64,000 nt of DNA, taken from SMYC01 sp963578475. GTDB lineage: Bacteria; Acidobacteriota; Vicinamibacteria; Marinacidobacterales; SMYC01. Under the pieces are notes generated by a model, which had not been told where the DNA came from, did no database searches, and was given only the letters and a program-made list of their open reading frames with translations. Every line of letters begins with the position of its first letter. Positions within the stretch are counted from its first letter, which is position 1. The position numbers and the translations under genes were made by a program. This document shows, in pieces, positions 1 to 9,486 of this stretch. The stretch spans positions 1-64,000 of the forward strand of contig CAUZCL010000020.1 in assembly GCA_963578475.1 (NCBI GenBank). Reading direction: 5' to 3'.

Positions 1-1
1 C

Positions 2-148
2 ACAACCACTGGGCTACGGGTTCGCGCACACCTCGTCCGCAAGGCCTACAAAAAGGGCGTAAAGATCACGCGCGAACAGATGGATGAGTTGGGCCTGACC
101 AACGACGAGGCCATGCCCAAGTGGAACTACACCCTACAGCCTGCATAA
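2..148 (+). CDS. ISAzo13-family transposase, C-terminal end (cut by window edge)
   Basis: The second frame is open from the window edge to a TAA at 146-148 and gives 48 residues. It starts TTGLRVRAHL and ends PKWNYTLQP. This resembles the C-terminus of ISAzo13-type DDE transposases, which end in a GL.VRCELD...YP.GIKVS...EWNYTI.P pattern. The family mobilises its own insertion sequence. The 5' part lies outside the window, so whether the element is complete cannot be judged, and no terminal inverted repeat is evident downstream. The family match is by remembered motif only. Confidence 0.6.
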   Translation, partial: TTTGLRVRAHLVRKAYKKGVKITREQMDELGLTNDEAMPKWNYTLQPA

Positions 149-230
149 AAATCGGGAGTTATTCTTTCGCCGCCGCTAAGTCGCGCCAAAAAGGCCAATA
201 GGGTCCTTTTCGAGTCGAGAGGGGGGATTC

Positions 231-902
231 TCACTTCAAGAAGCCCCTCGTAAACAGCTTCGTGAGCTCAGTCGCCAGCTGTTCCTCCGCGAGAGGGCCA
301 TCGACCTTGTACCACTGATAGATCCAGTTGAGGGAGCCGAGCAGAAAAAACGTCGCCGCGGTGGGGTCGAGATCTTGCCGAGCCTCTCCGCGTTGCTGCA
401 GTCGGATGAGTAGACTACGCACGTAATTGATGTACTCTTTCTTCCGCTGCAATATCTTTTCCCGGTAGACACCAGTCAATGCCGTTCGTTCGTGGAGGAT
501 GATCGTGACCTCTCTCGGACGGTTCAACACCATGTGGGTATGGAGCCTGATGAGCTCGGTGAGGAAGTCCTTCGGGTCTTCGAGCTTTTTCAACGGTTGC
601 ACGACGGTCTCGTCGAGAAGGTCGAGACCGTAATCCGTAATCAAGTAGAGCAAGTGCTCTTTGCCCTCAACGAAGTAGTAGAGGCCCGCTTTGGTAATGC
701 CCACTTCGTCAGCGATGTCGCTCATGGAGGTGGAGTCATACCCTTTGACGCAAAATAGTTGCGCCGCTTTTTCCAGAATTTGCCCCGGGCGTTCATTCAC
801 TCGAGAGCGCCGGCCCGGTTTCTTGCTTTCTGTTTCGCTCTTGCTCAACGATTCACTCCTCCGACGAAGCGCGATTCTGTCAGCTGCGGACTTCCCAAGC
901 AA
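231..902 (-). CDS. TetR/AcrR-family transcriptional regulator
   Basis: This 223-residue protein has a basic, low-complexity N-terminal tail of about 35 residues. A canonical TetR DNA-binding domain follows at about residues 38-90, containing ILEKAAQLFCVKGYDSTSM, then ADEVGITKAGLYYFVEGKE. The remaining all-helical part (about 90-223) is the ligand and dimer domain and resembles the fatty-acid or steroid-responsive KstR2/FadR-like subgroup. The start is a TTG at 902; another start inside the tail is possible. The gene is divergent from the M24 peptidase at 956, so the 53-bp gap is the natural operator region for control of both genes. The ligand is unknown. Confidence 0.85.
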   Translation of the reverse strand: MLGKSAADRIALRRRSESLSKSETESKKPGRRSRVNERPGQILEKAAQLFCVKGYDSTSMSDIADEVGITKAGLYYFVEGKEHLLYLITDYGLDLLDETVVQPLKKLEDPKDFLTELIRLHTHMVLNRPREVTIILHERTALTGVYREKILQRKKEYINYVRSLLIRLQQRGEARQDLDPTAATFFLLGSLNWIYQWYKVDGPLAEEQLATELTKLFTRGFLK

Positions 903-955
903 CTGCTCGTCCTATAGGATGCCGCTGCGCCTCAAAAGAGCGCTTGGAGTAGACC

Positions 956-2257
956 ATGAGATTCTCGATCGTTGTCATCCTCTTGTCCCTTTTCACCGTT
1001 TCAGCGGCCCTCTCACAGGAAGCGCGCCGACGATGGGAGCGGATGTGCCAGATCCGGCACGAGAAATTCGACCGCATTCTCCCGGAGGTCATGAAAGAGA
1101 ACGCTATCGACATGTGGATCGTCATGCAAAAAGAGGGGTTGCGTGATCCGCTCTACTACGATCTCGGCGAAGGCTATGTCGGGAATGTCGGGTTCTATAT
1201 TTTCACCGACCGTGGTGACGAGCGGATTGAGCGCGCGGCGCTCGGTGTGGGCGGACGCCGGCTCGAAGCTTGCGGTGTCTACGACATCGTGAGCGGAAGT
1301 TTCGACCTCGCGGCTTTTGTCGCCGAGCGCGACCCCAAGAGCATCGGCCTCAATATGTCTGAGAGCATCGGTGCGGCGGACGGCCTGTCCCATACTGGCT
1401 TCGGGTATCTCGTGCGCACGCTCGGGGAGGACTACGCGGAGAGGTTTACGTCCGCGGAGAAGCTCGTTTCTGATTTTCGCTCGCGCCGCGTGGCCAGCGA
1501 GATCGTTGCCTTTGGAGAGGCCGGAGAGATGTCCCGCCAGATAGCGGAGCGTGCCTTCTCGAACGCCATCATCACGCCAGGGGTGACGACTCTCGAGGAC
1601 GTCGCGTGGTGGATGACGGAGCAGCAGTTCGAGCGAGGACTAGAATCTTCCTTCGGCATGCCGTCGGTCTATGTGACCGGCCCCGAGGGTATCGTCGCGA
1701 GCTCGAACGAGCACATCATTCAGCGCGGCGAGCTCCTCATGGTCGATTGGGGTGTCGGCTATCTGAACTTCTTTACCGACATGAAGCGCATCGCTTACGT
1801 TCTGAAGGAAGGCGAGACAGCCGTGCCACCAGGAATTCAAAACGCTTTCGATCAAGCACTAAAAGCGCGCAACGTAGTGCGGCGAAGCATCAAGGCCGGC
1901 CCTACCGCGGGTGAGATGCTCGAGCAGGTCAACCACGCTCTAGAAGAAGCGGGATTCTCGCTCATCGAGTTCAATCAGCCAACGGACGCGGACACGACCG
2001 ATGTTGTCATCGGTTGTCACTCCGTAGGTAATCTCGGCCACGGAATAGGGCCTTCGATCGCGTGGTTCAACCCGACGCGTCTCACCTACGAGATTAAGCC
2101 GTCGAACATGTTCTCGATCGAGCTTTTCGCCTATACCAAGGCTGATGAGTTCGGGGGCGCGAAAGTGCGGATCCCTCTCGAAGACGACGCCATCGTGACC
2201 ACGAGAGGCGTCGAGTGGTTCTATCCGGTTAACCAAAGGATTCTGCTGATCAAGTAG
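956..2257 (+). CDS. Exported M24-family metallopeptidase (aminopeptidase P/prolidase fold)
   Basis: The 433-residue protein starts with a signal peptide (MRFSIVVILLSLFTVSAALS), so it acts in the periplasm or outside the cell. The C-terminal half has the pita-bread fold of creatinase, prolidase and aminopeptidase P. All five metal ligands of the family can be placed: D264 (MVDWG), D275 (FTDMK), H362 (GHGIG), E389 (SIELF) and E409 (PLEDDAI). The N-terminal 200 residues match the creatinase N-domain position but are divergent. The likely role is release of N-terminal residues from Xaa-Pro or related peptides. It is divergently paired with a TetR regulator, and its 3' end overlaps the converging DUF533 gene by 8 bp. 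Confidence 0.85.
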   Translation: MRFSIVVILLSLFTVSAALSQEARRRWERMCQIRHEKFDRILPEVMKENAIDMWIVMQKEGLRDPLYYDLGEGYVGNVGFYIFTDRGDERIERAALGVGGRRLEACGVYDIVSGSFDLAAFVAERDPKSIGLNMSESIGAADGLSHTGFGYLVRTLGEDYAERFTSAEKLVSDFRSRRVASEIVAFGEAGEMSRQIAERAFSNAIITPGVTTLEDVAWWMTEQQFERGLESSFGMPSVYVTGPEGIVASSNEHIIQRGELLMVDWGVGYLNFFTDMKRIAYVLKEGETAVPPGIQNAFDQALKARNVVRRSIKAGPTAGEMLEQVNHALEEAGFSLIEFNQPTDADTTDVVIGCHSVGNLGHGIGPSIAWFNPTRLTYEIKPSNMFSIELFAYTKADEFGGAKVRIPLEDDAIVTTRGVEWFYPVNQRILLIK

Positions 2258-2852
2258 ATTCGAAGATTTCGCCATCGAGCACCTGATGTCGCGCCGCGTC
2301 GATGCCGAGCGCCTTGGCGAGCTCGGTGAGCCAGGCTTTTTCGCCGTCGCTAACGTTGTCATCCGCGAGGACCACGAGCGCACCAAAGCGGTATAGAAGC
2401 TCTGAGTCGTGGGCGTTGTCGACGAGCGCCGCGAGCTCGGCAGAGGTGGGCGGCTTCGCGAGATCCGCGTGGACTTGCTGGATCTGCTCGAGCGAGAGCC
2501 CCGATTCTCAGAGGCGTTTATTGATGAGCTCTTTCTCGTCGTCGTGCTGCTGACCATCGGCGAGAGACGCGGCAACCATCGTGCGCACGTTCGCAAAAAG
2601 AAGCTCCTGAGGAGGAGGCAGTGGCGGGGGCGCCGCTGGGAGCGGCGGGGGCGTGGCATTTGGGACGGGCGGGACAGCGGGCTGAGTCGGCTTCTCCGAC
2701 CCGCCCATTTTATCCGCCGCAAGCGCCGCCGCGAGAGCCGCGCCTCCGAGAAGCAGAATGTTCTTGCCGCCGACCATGCGCACGATAGAGCGCGCGTTGA
2801 ATCCGGTCGACTTTTTGATGATGTCAGAAACAAAGCGGTCGAGAAAGGCCAT
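2250..2852 (-). pseudogene. DUF533/TerB-like inner-membrane-associated protein, interrupted by TGA
   Basis: The frame begins MAFLDRFVSDIIKK, has a glycine/alanine-rich hydrophobic stretch (GGKNILLLGGAALAAALAA), a proline-rich linker and then a helical TerB-like domain. A TGA at 2508-2510 stops it after DEKELINKRL. The same frame continues past the stop as ESGLSLEQIQQ, then HADLAKPPTSAELAAL and LADDNVSDGEKAWLTEL, up to a TGA at 2250-2252. This is exactly the missing half of the TerB domain. A single CGA-to-TGA change (Arg) would explain the break. Proteins of this family are small, usually uncharacterised membrane-linked proteins. The stop may be a real nonsense mutation or a base error. Confidence 0.7.
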
Positions 2853-2904
2853 GACGCCTATTGTAAAAGCCAGCAATCGCAACGTCCATAGCGGGGAGGC
2901 CACT

Positions 2905-3018
2905 GGAAAAGAAAAGAGAAAGGGGAGGTGGGGATAGGAGGAGATGTGGGGATAAGAAAGAATGGCCGTGTTTTATCTCCCTATCCCCACCTCTCCTTTC
3001 TTTTCTCTTGCTCTTCCC
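2905..3018. repeat. Imperfect long inverted repeat, polypurine/polypyrimidine
   Basis: A left arm at about 2905-2940, almost pure A/G with a GAGGTGGGGATAG core, is mirrored as its reverse complement at about 2977-3018. The core matches exactly and the flanks are nearly complementary. The interarm spacer is about 36 bp and also purine-rich. It lies between two minus-strand genes, downstream of the D-aminoacylase and upstream of the DUF533 gene. It could be a miniature palindromic element or a strong transcript hairpin. Confidence 0.6.
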
Positions 3019-3040
3019 CGTACCAACTGGAGGCACCGGG

Positions 3041-4573
3041 CTAAGCGCGAAGAACGTGCCCCGGAAGCTCGTTGGTCGGATGCCCGTTTTGGTAGGTGAC
3101 CTTCCCGTTCACGATGACCGTCTCGATTCCTTTCGCTTTCTGGCGCGGCTGCTCGAGCGTGGCTTCGTCGCGGATCGCAGCGGGGTCAAAGATGACGAGG
3201 TCGGCAAAGGCGCCTTTCTCGATCCGGCCCCGACCTTTTAGCCCGATCGTGTCGGCCGGCAAAGACGTCATTCGGCGAATGGCTTCCGGAAGGCTAAGGA
3301 TCGATTCCTCGCGCACGTAGCGTCCGAGCACGCGGGGAAAGCTTCCATAAGCTGCTGGGTGAGGCTTGCCTTTGCCGTAGTCGTTGGCGTCGGTAATGAA
3401 CGCGATATCCGGTCGCCGGATGAGCTCGCGCAGACCCTCTTCGCCCGTAATGTCGAGAACGAACTGGCCGACATTGCCGTCTTCTTCGACCATGAGGTCG
3501 GAGATCGCGTCGAACGGAGATGCCTGTCGCTTCGCCCCGAGCGCAGCGAGCGAGAGGCCGGAGATGGCCTGGTTCGTCTCCGAGCCCACGGTGGAGATAT
3601 GAATGCGGTCCCAGCCGACGGCCATTACGAGGTTGTGCGGCCAGCCTTTGTCTTTCCACGGCGGCCATTCGGGCGCCACCGTCTCGATGTCGTGTCGGAT
3701 GCGCTCCCGAGTGGCAGGGTCCTGCAAGCGCTCGAGAAGACGCGGCAGCCCGCCTTCGAGCGACCATGGCGGGTAGATGGCGAGCATCATCGTCGCCGCG
3801 ACGGGATAAGGAAACATGTCCGCGGTCAGATGCACGCCTTCGTCGCGCGCGTCCTGCTCCATGCGCAGGAACGAGCCTCGAAGGTGGCACGTGAAGGTGC
3901 GGTCGTAAGAAGCCAGACGGCGGGCAAGCAGGGTCAGCTCGTCGGTCGATGTGTAGTTGCCTGGTGGGTAGATGAGTCCGGCCGACAAGCCGAAAGCGCC
4001 TTGTGCGAGCGCGCCATCGAGCGCCGCGGTCATCATCTACCGTGTGGCGTCGTCTGTCTCTCCCGGGGCGAGATGAGCGGCGCCGAGTCTCAGCGCGCCG
4101 TGAGGGACGAGGCTTGCGACGTTTATGGGAAGCCCGAGCGTCTCCACATGCGTGAAGTAGCCGTCGAGGTCGCGCCAGCTCCAGTCGAACGGCGCCGGCG
4201 TCATCCAGCTATTGATTTGAGGCAGGAGCTCGCTGCCATGGCCGAAGAGGGGCGAGGCGCCGAGGCCGCAATTGCCGATCACTGCCGTCGTGATGCCTTG
4301 AGCGATGCGGCCCTCTATGAGCGCGAGCCTTTTTTCAGAAGGCCAAGCGAGCACGAGATCCCCGTGCGAGTGGATGTCCACGAACCCCGGTGCCCGGACT
4401 CTGCCACCCGCATCGATCGCGTGCACGTGCTCCGCGCTAATGGCGTCGGCGTCATTTGGGCTGAGCGCAACGATTCGCCCGTCCTCGATCCCGACGTCGC
4501 CCGTCCTCTCCGGCGCACCGGTCCCGTCGATGATCCGAGCGTTTCGGATGACGGTGACGGTATTAATGCTCAC
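3041..4573 (-). pseudogene. N-acyl-D-amino-acid deacylase (D-aminoacylase), interrupted by TAG and internally deleted
   Basis: This is an amidohydrolase of the D-aminoacylase family, which removes the acyl group from N-acyl-D-amino acids. The GTG start at 4571-4573 overlaps the stop of the upstream reductase gene by 4 bp (GTGA), so the two are translationally coupled. The N-part has IIDGTG, the metal motif DIHSHGD and the GNCG cysteine motif. A TAG at 4037-4039 breaks the frame between GETDDATR and MMTAALDGALAQGAFGLS, a place where the family is continuous. After CHLRGS the sequence jumps to FLRMEQDARDEGVHLTADMF. The family normally has about 40 more residues here, including the second histidine motif (SHLK), so the gene also appears to carry an in-frame deletion. 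It is probably non-functional. Confidence 0.75.
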
Positions 4574-5556
4574 GAGGAGGACAGATGCTTGACTATCTTT
4601 TGTCCGTGAAAACGGCCGTTCTCGATGAAGATCTTGTTCGTTTGCCGTCCCGCGACGATGCCGCCCGCGAGATAGATGCCGGAGACGTTGGTCTCGCACG
4701 TTTCAGGATCCGTGTGCGGTTTGCTGCTTTCGTTGTCGATCGTGATACCCATCGATTCGAGGAACGTGTAGTCCGGTCGGTATCCGGTCAGGGCAAGCAC
4801 GGCATCGTTCGGAATCGTGTAGCGCTCGCCTTTCTTGTTCTTTAGCTCGAGCTTGTCGGGCAAGATCGCTTCGACCTCGGTCTCGAGATGCGCTTCGATC
4901 TCGCCACGGGAGATGCGGTTATTGATATCAGGGCGCACCCAATACTTGATTTGCGTCGACATTTCTTTGTTGCGATGGATGAGGCGCACCTTGACGCCGG
5001 AGCGAAAGAGGTCGAGAGCCGTCTCGGCGGCGGAATTTCCGCCCCCGATCACCGCGACATCGAGCCCATAGTAAGGATGCGCTTCGACGTAGTAATGCGA
5101 CGCTTTGGGGAGATCTTCACCCGGGATGCCGAGATAGTTCGGGTTGTCGTAATAGCCGGTCGCGACGACGAGTTTTCTAGCGGTGAGTAGCTCGGGTGTA
5201 CCGACCTGGCCGCGCGTGAAAGAGTTCTCGACCTGAAAGTGGCCGTTTATCCTTCGCACCGCGTCGACGCGCGCATAGAGCTTCGTGCACAAGCGATAGT
5301 ACTCCGCGGCACGCCGGTAATATTTGAGCGCTTCGAGGCGAGTCGGCTTCTCCCGGGAGCAGACGAGCGGCAGCTCTCCGATCTCGAGCAGGTTCGGTGT
5401 CGTGAAGAACACCATGTTGATGGGGAAGCGGCGGATCGCATCCACGAGCGACCCTTTTTCGATCACCACGTAGGAGAGGTCGTTCTTGGTGCATTCGATT
5501 GCAGCCGCTAGCCCGCTTGGCCCGCCGCCGATGATGGCGACGTCTATGTCAGGCAT
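4570..5556 (-). CDS. YpdA/Bdr-like FAD/NAD(P) disulfide reductase
   Basis: The 328-residue flavoprotein has an N-terminal FAD motif (IIGGGPSGLAAA, about residues 8-19) and a second nucleotide motif (VAVIGGGNSAAETALDL, about 173-189). The C-terminal part contains IYLAGGIVAGRQTNKIFIENG. Overall it matches the YpdA family, the putative bacillithiol disulfide reductases related to thioredoxin reductase. It has no CxxC pair, as expected for that family. The low-molecular-weight thiol used here is not known. The gene is complete, and its stop overlaps the GTG start of the broken D-aminoacylase by 4 bp. Confidence 0.85.
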   Translation of the reverse strand: MPDIDVAIIGGGPSGLAAAIECTKNDLSYVVIEKGSLVDAIRRFPINMVFFTTPNLLEIGELPLVCSREKPTRLEALKYYRRAAEYYRLCTKLYARVDAVRRINGHFQVENSFTRGQVGTPELLTARKLVVATGYYDNPNYLGIPGEDLPKASHYYVEAHPYYGLDVAVIGGGNSAAETALDLFRSGVKVRLIHRNKEMSTQIKYWVRPDINNRISRGEIEAHLETEVEAILPDKLELKNKKGERYTIPNDAVLALTGYRPDYTFLESMGITIDNESSKPHTDPETCETNVSGIYLAGGIVAGRQTNKIFIENGRFHGQKIVKHLSSS

Positions 5557-5602
5557 GAGACGTGTTTCTCCGTGTCATCGTGGCATCATATCGCGCGGGC
5601 CC

Positions 5603-6700
5603 TTAATGTTCGTCTATTTGCTCTATGCGGACCTTCATGAGCTCGACGCGCTCGAGCGGCGCTTCGTTCTCTGCCGGCACGGCTTCGATCTGCTGGACGA
5701 CATCCATGCCGTCGACGATGCGGCCGAAGACGGTGTACAAGTTGTCGAGCGGCGAAGCGTTTCCGGTGACGATAAAAAAAGAAGAATTGCCGCTCGCGGG
5801 ATCTTCGCCGTGGGCCATGGAAACGATGCCGGCCACATGGGACGTGTCGTTGAACTCAGGCTCCATGTTCCCAAAATACTTCATGAGGCGCTCCGACGGG
5901 GGCTCGGCGCGGGTCTCGACGAACCCGGTCTGGATCACGAATCCGGGCACCACGCGGTGGAACGTGACCCCGTCATAGAGGCCGATCTTCGCGAGACGCA
6001 GAAAATTCCGCACGTGATTGGGCGCGAGGTGGGGGAAGAACTCCATGGTGATCTCGCCGAACGACGTCTCGAGCACTGCGCGATAGGTCGCGAGCTCCTC
6101 CACCGTCTCTGTCGAGAACGGCGGGATTTCCGGCGGCGGCTTGTCGCGCAGCGTGACGTTAGTGATCTCGATGCGCTCCGTGGGGAGGCCATTCTCGTCC
6201 GTTTCCATTTCCGAGATCGTTTGGATGAGATTGATGCCTTCCACGACACGGGCGAAGACGGTGTACTGGCCGTCGAGAGCCGGCTGGTCGGTGACGACGA
6301 TGAAGAACTGCGAGCCGGCGCTGTCCGGGTCGCCGGGGACTTGAACTGCGGAGAGCGCGCCCCGTAAGTGCAACGCGTCGCTGAGCTCGCGCTTCAAAAA
6401 GCCCAGCCCGCCAGTGCCATATTCGGCGACCGCGTCCACGTCCTTGGTCTTCGGATCGCCACCTTGCACGATGCCGTACTTGATGAGGCGATGGAAGGCG
6501 GTGCCGTTATAGGCGCCTTCCTCGATGAGCTTCATGACGTAGCCAACGTGATTCGGAGCCTTTTCGGGCAAAAACTCGATGATGAACTCGCCCCGCGTCG
6601 TCTCGAAAACCGCCTGGCGGTTCGCCATCTCCTCCGGCGTTTTTGTGGCGGTGTAGAAGTCTTGGGCTAGAACCCACCACGCTAAAATCGCGAGCTCCAT
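5603..6700 (-). CDS. Peptidylprolyl isomerase with two cyclophilin domains
   Basis: The 365-residue protein has two cyclophilin-type domains in tandem, at about residues 28-190 and 205-360. Each carries the family signatures: ETTRGEFIIEFLPEKAPNHV, then FHRLI and SQFFIV in the first; LETSFGEITMEFFPHLAPNH, then FHRVVPGFVIQTG and SSFFIVTG in the second. Cyclophilins catalyse cis-trans isomerisation of Xaa-Pro bonds. A short hydrophobic N-terminus (MELAILAWWVLAQ) suggests export or membrane anchoring. The two domains are clearly divergent, so the duplication is old. The M16 peptidase lies divergently upstream with a 74-bp gap. Confidence 0.9.
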   Translation of the reverse strand: MELAILAWWVLAQDFYTATKTPEEMANRQAVFETTRGEFIIEFLPEKAPNHVGYVMKLIEEGAYNGTAFHRLIKYGIVQGGDPKTKDVDAVAEYGTGGLGFLKRELSDALHLRGALSAVQVPGDPDSAGSQFFIVVTDQPALDGQYTVFARVVEGINLIQTISEMETDENGLPTERIEITNVTLRDKPPPEIPPFSTETVEELATYRAVLETSFGEITMEFFPHLAPNHVRNFLRLAKIGLYDGVTFHRVVPGFVIQTGFVETRAEPPSERLMKYFGNMEPEFNDTSHVAGIVSMAHGEDPASGNSSFFIVTGNASPLDNLYTVFGRIVDGMDVVQQIEAVPAENEAPLERVELMKVRIEQIDEH

Positions 6701-6774
6701 AATGCCTCCCGAAACGGTATTATATAGAGAACCCGCATCTAGAGAACAAGCTCACCACACTGGAGGGAGTTTCG

Positions 6775-9483
6775 TTGAGTCAGGAAACGAAAGCTGGCAC
6801 CAAAGCTGGTATTGTTCCGCGCATCGATTTCGAGACCTACCGCCTCCCGAACGGCCTTCAGGTCATCTTTCACGATGACCACAAGCTCCCGGTCGCGCAC
6901 GTCAATCTCTGGTACCACGTCGGCTCGAAGAACGAGCAGCCCGGTAAGACCGGTTTTGCCCATCTGTTCGAGCACATGATGTTCGAAGGCTCGCGCAACG
7001 TGAAGGGCGAGTACGTCTCGCTCATGGAGCGCGCCGGCGCGAACATCTCGCAAGGCGGTATCAACGGCACGACGAATTTCGATCGCACGAATTACTTCGA
7101 GACGGTTCCCTCCGGCTCGCTCGAGCTCGTGCTCTGGGCGGAGTCCGACCGGATGGGCTATCTCCTCGACGCGGTGACTCAGGAGAACCTCGACAACCAG
7201 CGCGACGTCGTCAAGAACGAGCGGCGCCAGAGCATGGACAACGTTCCTTACGGGTGCGCCGTCGAAGTGCTCTTCCAGAACCTCTTTCCCAAAGGCCACC
7301 CGTATTCGTGGCACATCATCGGGAGTATGGAGGACGTATCGAGCGCGTCTCTTACGGACATCCACGCCTTTTTCCAGAAGTTCTATGCGCCGAATAATTG
7401 TGTGCTCACTATCGCGGGGGAATTCGATCGCGAAGCGACCAAAGCGCTCATCGAAAATTACTTCGCGCCGCTTCCCCCCGGCCCACCGCTCGAGCGGCCC
7501 GAGCGCTACGAAGTGACGCTCGACACGGACCGGCGTGTTACGGTCTATGACCGCGTACCGCAGGAACGTGTTTACATGGCTTGGCCTGCTGTGGCTTTCT
7601 TCGAGCCCGATGATGCCGCGCTCGACCTCGTTTCGACCGTGCTCGCGGACGGCAAGAACTCGCGTCTTTACAAGCGGCTCGTTTACGACGAGCAATTGGC
7701 GTCGGACGTGAGTGCTTTCAATTACAGCCTCGAGATTGCCGGCCTCGTCGGCATCGTCGCCACCGCTCGGCCAGGGACACCGCTCGCGAAATTAGAGCAG
7801 CTCATCGACGAAGAGGTGGGCCGCCTTGCCAAGGAAGGGCCGACGGATGACGAGATGGCGCGCATCAAGGCGGGACAGGAGTTCGATTTCCTGTCCGGTC
7901 TCGAGCGCATCGGAGGCTTCGGTGGGAAAGCCGACCGTCTCGCAATGTATCAAACCTTTCTCGGCTCGCCTGATTTCATCGAAGCGGATTACCAGAGATA
8001 TCAAGACGTCCAGGCCAAAGATATTCGAAAAGCGACCAAGCGTTACTTGCTCAAGCCGCGGCTCGTAGTGAGTTATCTTCCCGAGACATCGACGACCGAG
8101 GATCGCGATGAGCCCGATCGCTCAAACAAGCCCGTGCTCAAGGAGAGCCCCGCCTTCCACGTGCCCGAAGTCGCCTCGACCAAGCTTTCGAACGGGCTCA
8201 AGCTGTACGTCGTCGAACGTCGTGAGATTCCGAAAGTTGCCACCGCGCTCGTAGTGAAAGTGGGCGCCACCGCCGAGAGCTTCGAGAGAAGTGGCCTCGC
8301 ATCCATGACTGCCGAGATGCTCGAAGAAGGGACGACCACGCGAACGTCGCTTCAGATCGAAGCCGAGCTCGACCGCATGGGAAGTCATCTCTCGACCGGC
8401 GGAAGCCGTGAGTGGAGCGTGGTGTCGCTCGACGCGCTGAAACGCCACTTACCCGACTCGCTCGAGTTGATGGCGGACGTGCTCCTCCATCCGGGCTTTC
8501 CCGGAGAGGAGCTCGAACGGTGTCGCAAGCAGCGACTCGACGGTTTTCTTCAGGACCGCGTGAGCCCGGGCGCGATTGCCGGAAAGGCGATCCGCAGGGC
8601 CCTGTTCGGAAAGAGCCACCCCTACGGTTGGCCGATCTCGGGAGAAGAGAAATCCGTCGAAGCGATGCAGCGCGCCGAGCTCGAGCAGTTCTATTTGACG
8701 CATTACGCGCCGAGCAATGTGGTGCTCATCATGGTCGGTGATATCGGTCTCGAGGAAGCGGAATCCCTCGCCGAGCGCTCGCTCGGCCATTGGGAGGTCG
8801 AGGCTTTCGGTGAAGCAAAGGTCGAGAAAGTCGCCCCTCCGTCCCGCGTCACCTATTTCGTCGACCGCCCGGGCTCGGCGCAATCCGAGCTCCGCCTCGC
8901 CAAGCTTGCGCCCCCACGGAACACCGAGGACTATTACATCCTCGAGGTGCTCAACAACATCCTTGGCGGCGGCTTCTCGGGTCGTCTCAACTTGAACCTT
9001 CGTGAAGACAAGGGCTTCACCTACGGTGCTTCCTCGTCGATCCGCTTCGCGACGCTTCAAAGTATCCTCGTCGGCTCGGCGCCGGTGGAGAGCTCGGTCA
9101 CCAAGGACGCTCTCGAGCAGTTGATCGCGGAGTTCGACGCGCTCGCCACGTGGGATCGTCCCGTCACCGACGAAGAGCTCGCCCACGCGAAAGAAAATCT
9201 CGTGCGCGGGTTCGCCCAGCGCTATGAGACGCTCGCGCAAGTCGCGGGGAAAGTCGCTGAGCTCAACGGTTACGGGCTTCCGCTCGACGAGATGAGCCGC
9301 TACACGGACAAAATCGAGTTGATCACGAAGGAACAGCTCGAAGCGGCTGCGTCCAAGTACTTGAGCACGGAAGACGCGATCTTGCTCGTCATCGGTGACG
9401 CGGAGAAGGTTGCGGCCGGTGTGGCATCGCTCGAGTTCGGCGAGCTGACACACCTCGACGCGGACGGCGAGCCCATCGGCTAA
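6775..9483 (+). CDS. M16-family zinc metallopeptidase, two-domain
   Basis: The 902-residue protein is a tandem M16 (pitrilysin/insulinase clan) peptidase. The first half has the inverted zinc motif HLFEH at residues 63-67 with the third ligand probably E149 (KNERR). The second half, from about residue 460, lacks HxxEH but has the R/Y region (NILGGGFSGRLNLNLREDKG, then FTYGA) that completes the active clamp. The TTG start at 6775 is chosen because GGAGGGAG lies 9 bp before it. No signal peptide is evident. The gene is intact and 2.7 kb long, in contrast to the damaged genes around it. Confidence 0.9.
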   Translation: MSQETKAGTKAGIVPRIDFETYRLPNGLQVIFHDDHKLPVAHVNLWYHVGSKNEQPGKTGFAHLFEHMMFEGSRNVKGEYVSLMERAGANISQGGINGTTNFDRTNYFETVPSGSLELVLWAESDRMGYLLDAVTQENLDNQRDVVKNERRQSMDNVPYGCAVEVLFQNLFPKGHPYSWHIIGSMEDVSSASLTDIHAFFQKFYAPNNCVLTIAGEFDREATKALIENYFAPLPPGPPLERPERYEVTLDTDRRVTVYDRVPQERVYMAWPAVAFFEPDDAALDLVSTVLADGKNSRLYKRLVYDEQLASDVSAFNYSLEIAGLVGIVATARPGTPLAKLEQLIDEEVGRLAKEGPTDDEMARIKAGQEFDFLSGLERIGGFGGKADRLAMYQTFLGSPDFIEADYQRYQDVQAKDIRKATKRYLLKPRLVVSYLPETSTTEDRDEPDRSNKPVLKESPAFHVPEVASTKLSNGLKLYVVERREIPKVATALVVKVGATAESFERSGLASMTAEMLEEGTTTRTSLQIEAELDRMGSHLSTGGSREWSVVSLDALKRHLPDSLELMADVLLHPGFPGEELERCRKQRLDGFLQDRVSPGAIAGKAIRRALFGKSHPYGWPISGEEKSVEAMQRAELEQFYLTHYAPSNVVLIMVGDIGLEEAESLAERSLGHWEVEAFGEAKVEKVAPPSRVTYFVDRPGSAQSELRLAKLAPPRNTEDYYILEVLNNILGGGFSGRLNLNLREDKGFTYGASSSIRFATLQSILVGSAPVESSVTKDALEQLIAEFDALATWDRPVTDEELAHAKENLVRGFAQRYETLAQVAGKVAELNGYGLPLDEMSRYTDKIELITKEQLEAAASKYLSTEDAILLVIGDAEKVAAGVASLEFGELTHLDADGEPIG

Positions 9484-9486
9484 ACG

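Noticed and set aside
2508..2510. Selenocysteine at the other in-frame TGA codons (DUF533, GT2, XDH, RsbU)
   Set aside because: None sits at a Cys/redox position of its family, and I see no SECIS-like hairpin at the right distance. Arg or another ordinary residue is expected, so nonsense mutation or error is preferred.
6739..7695. Minus-strand frame opposite the M16 peptidase
   Set aside because: Shadow frame; the HLFEH zinc motif is on the plus strand.
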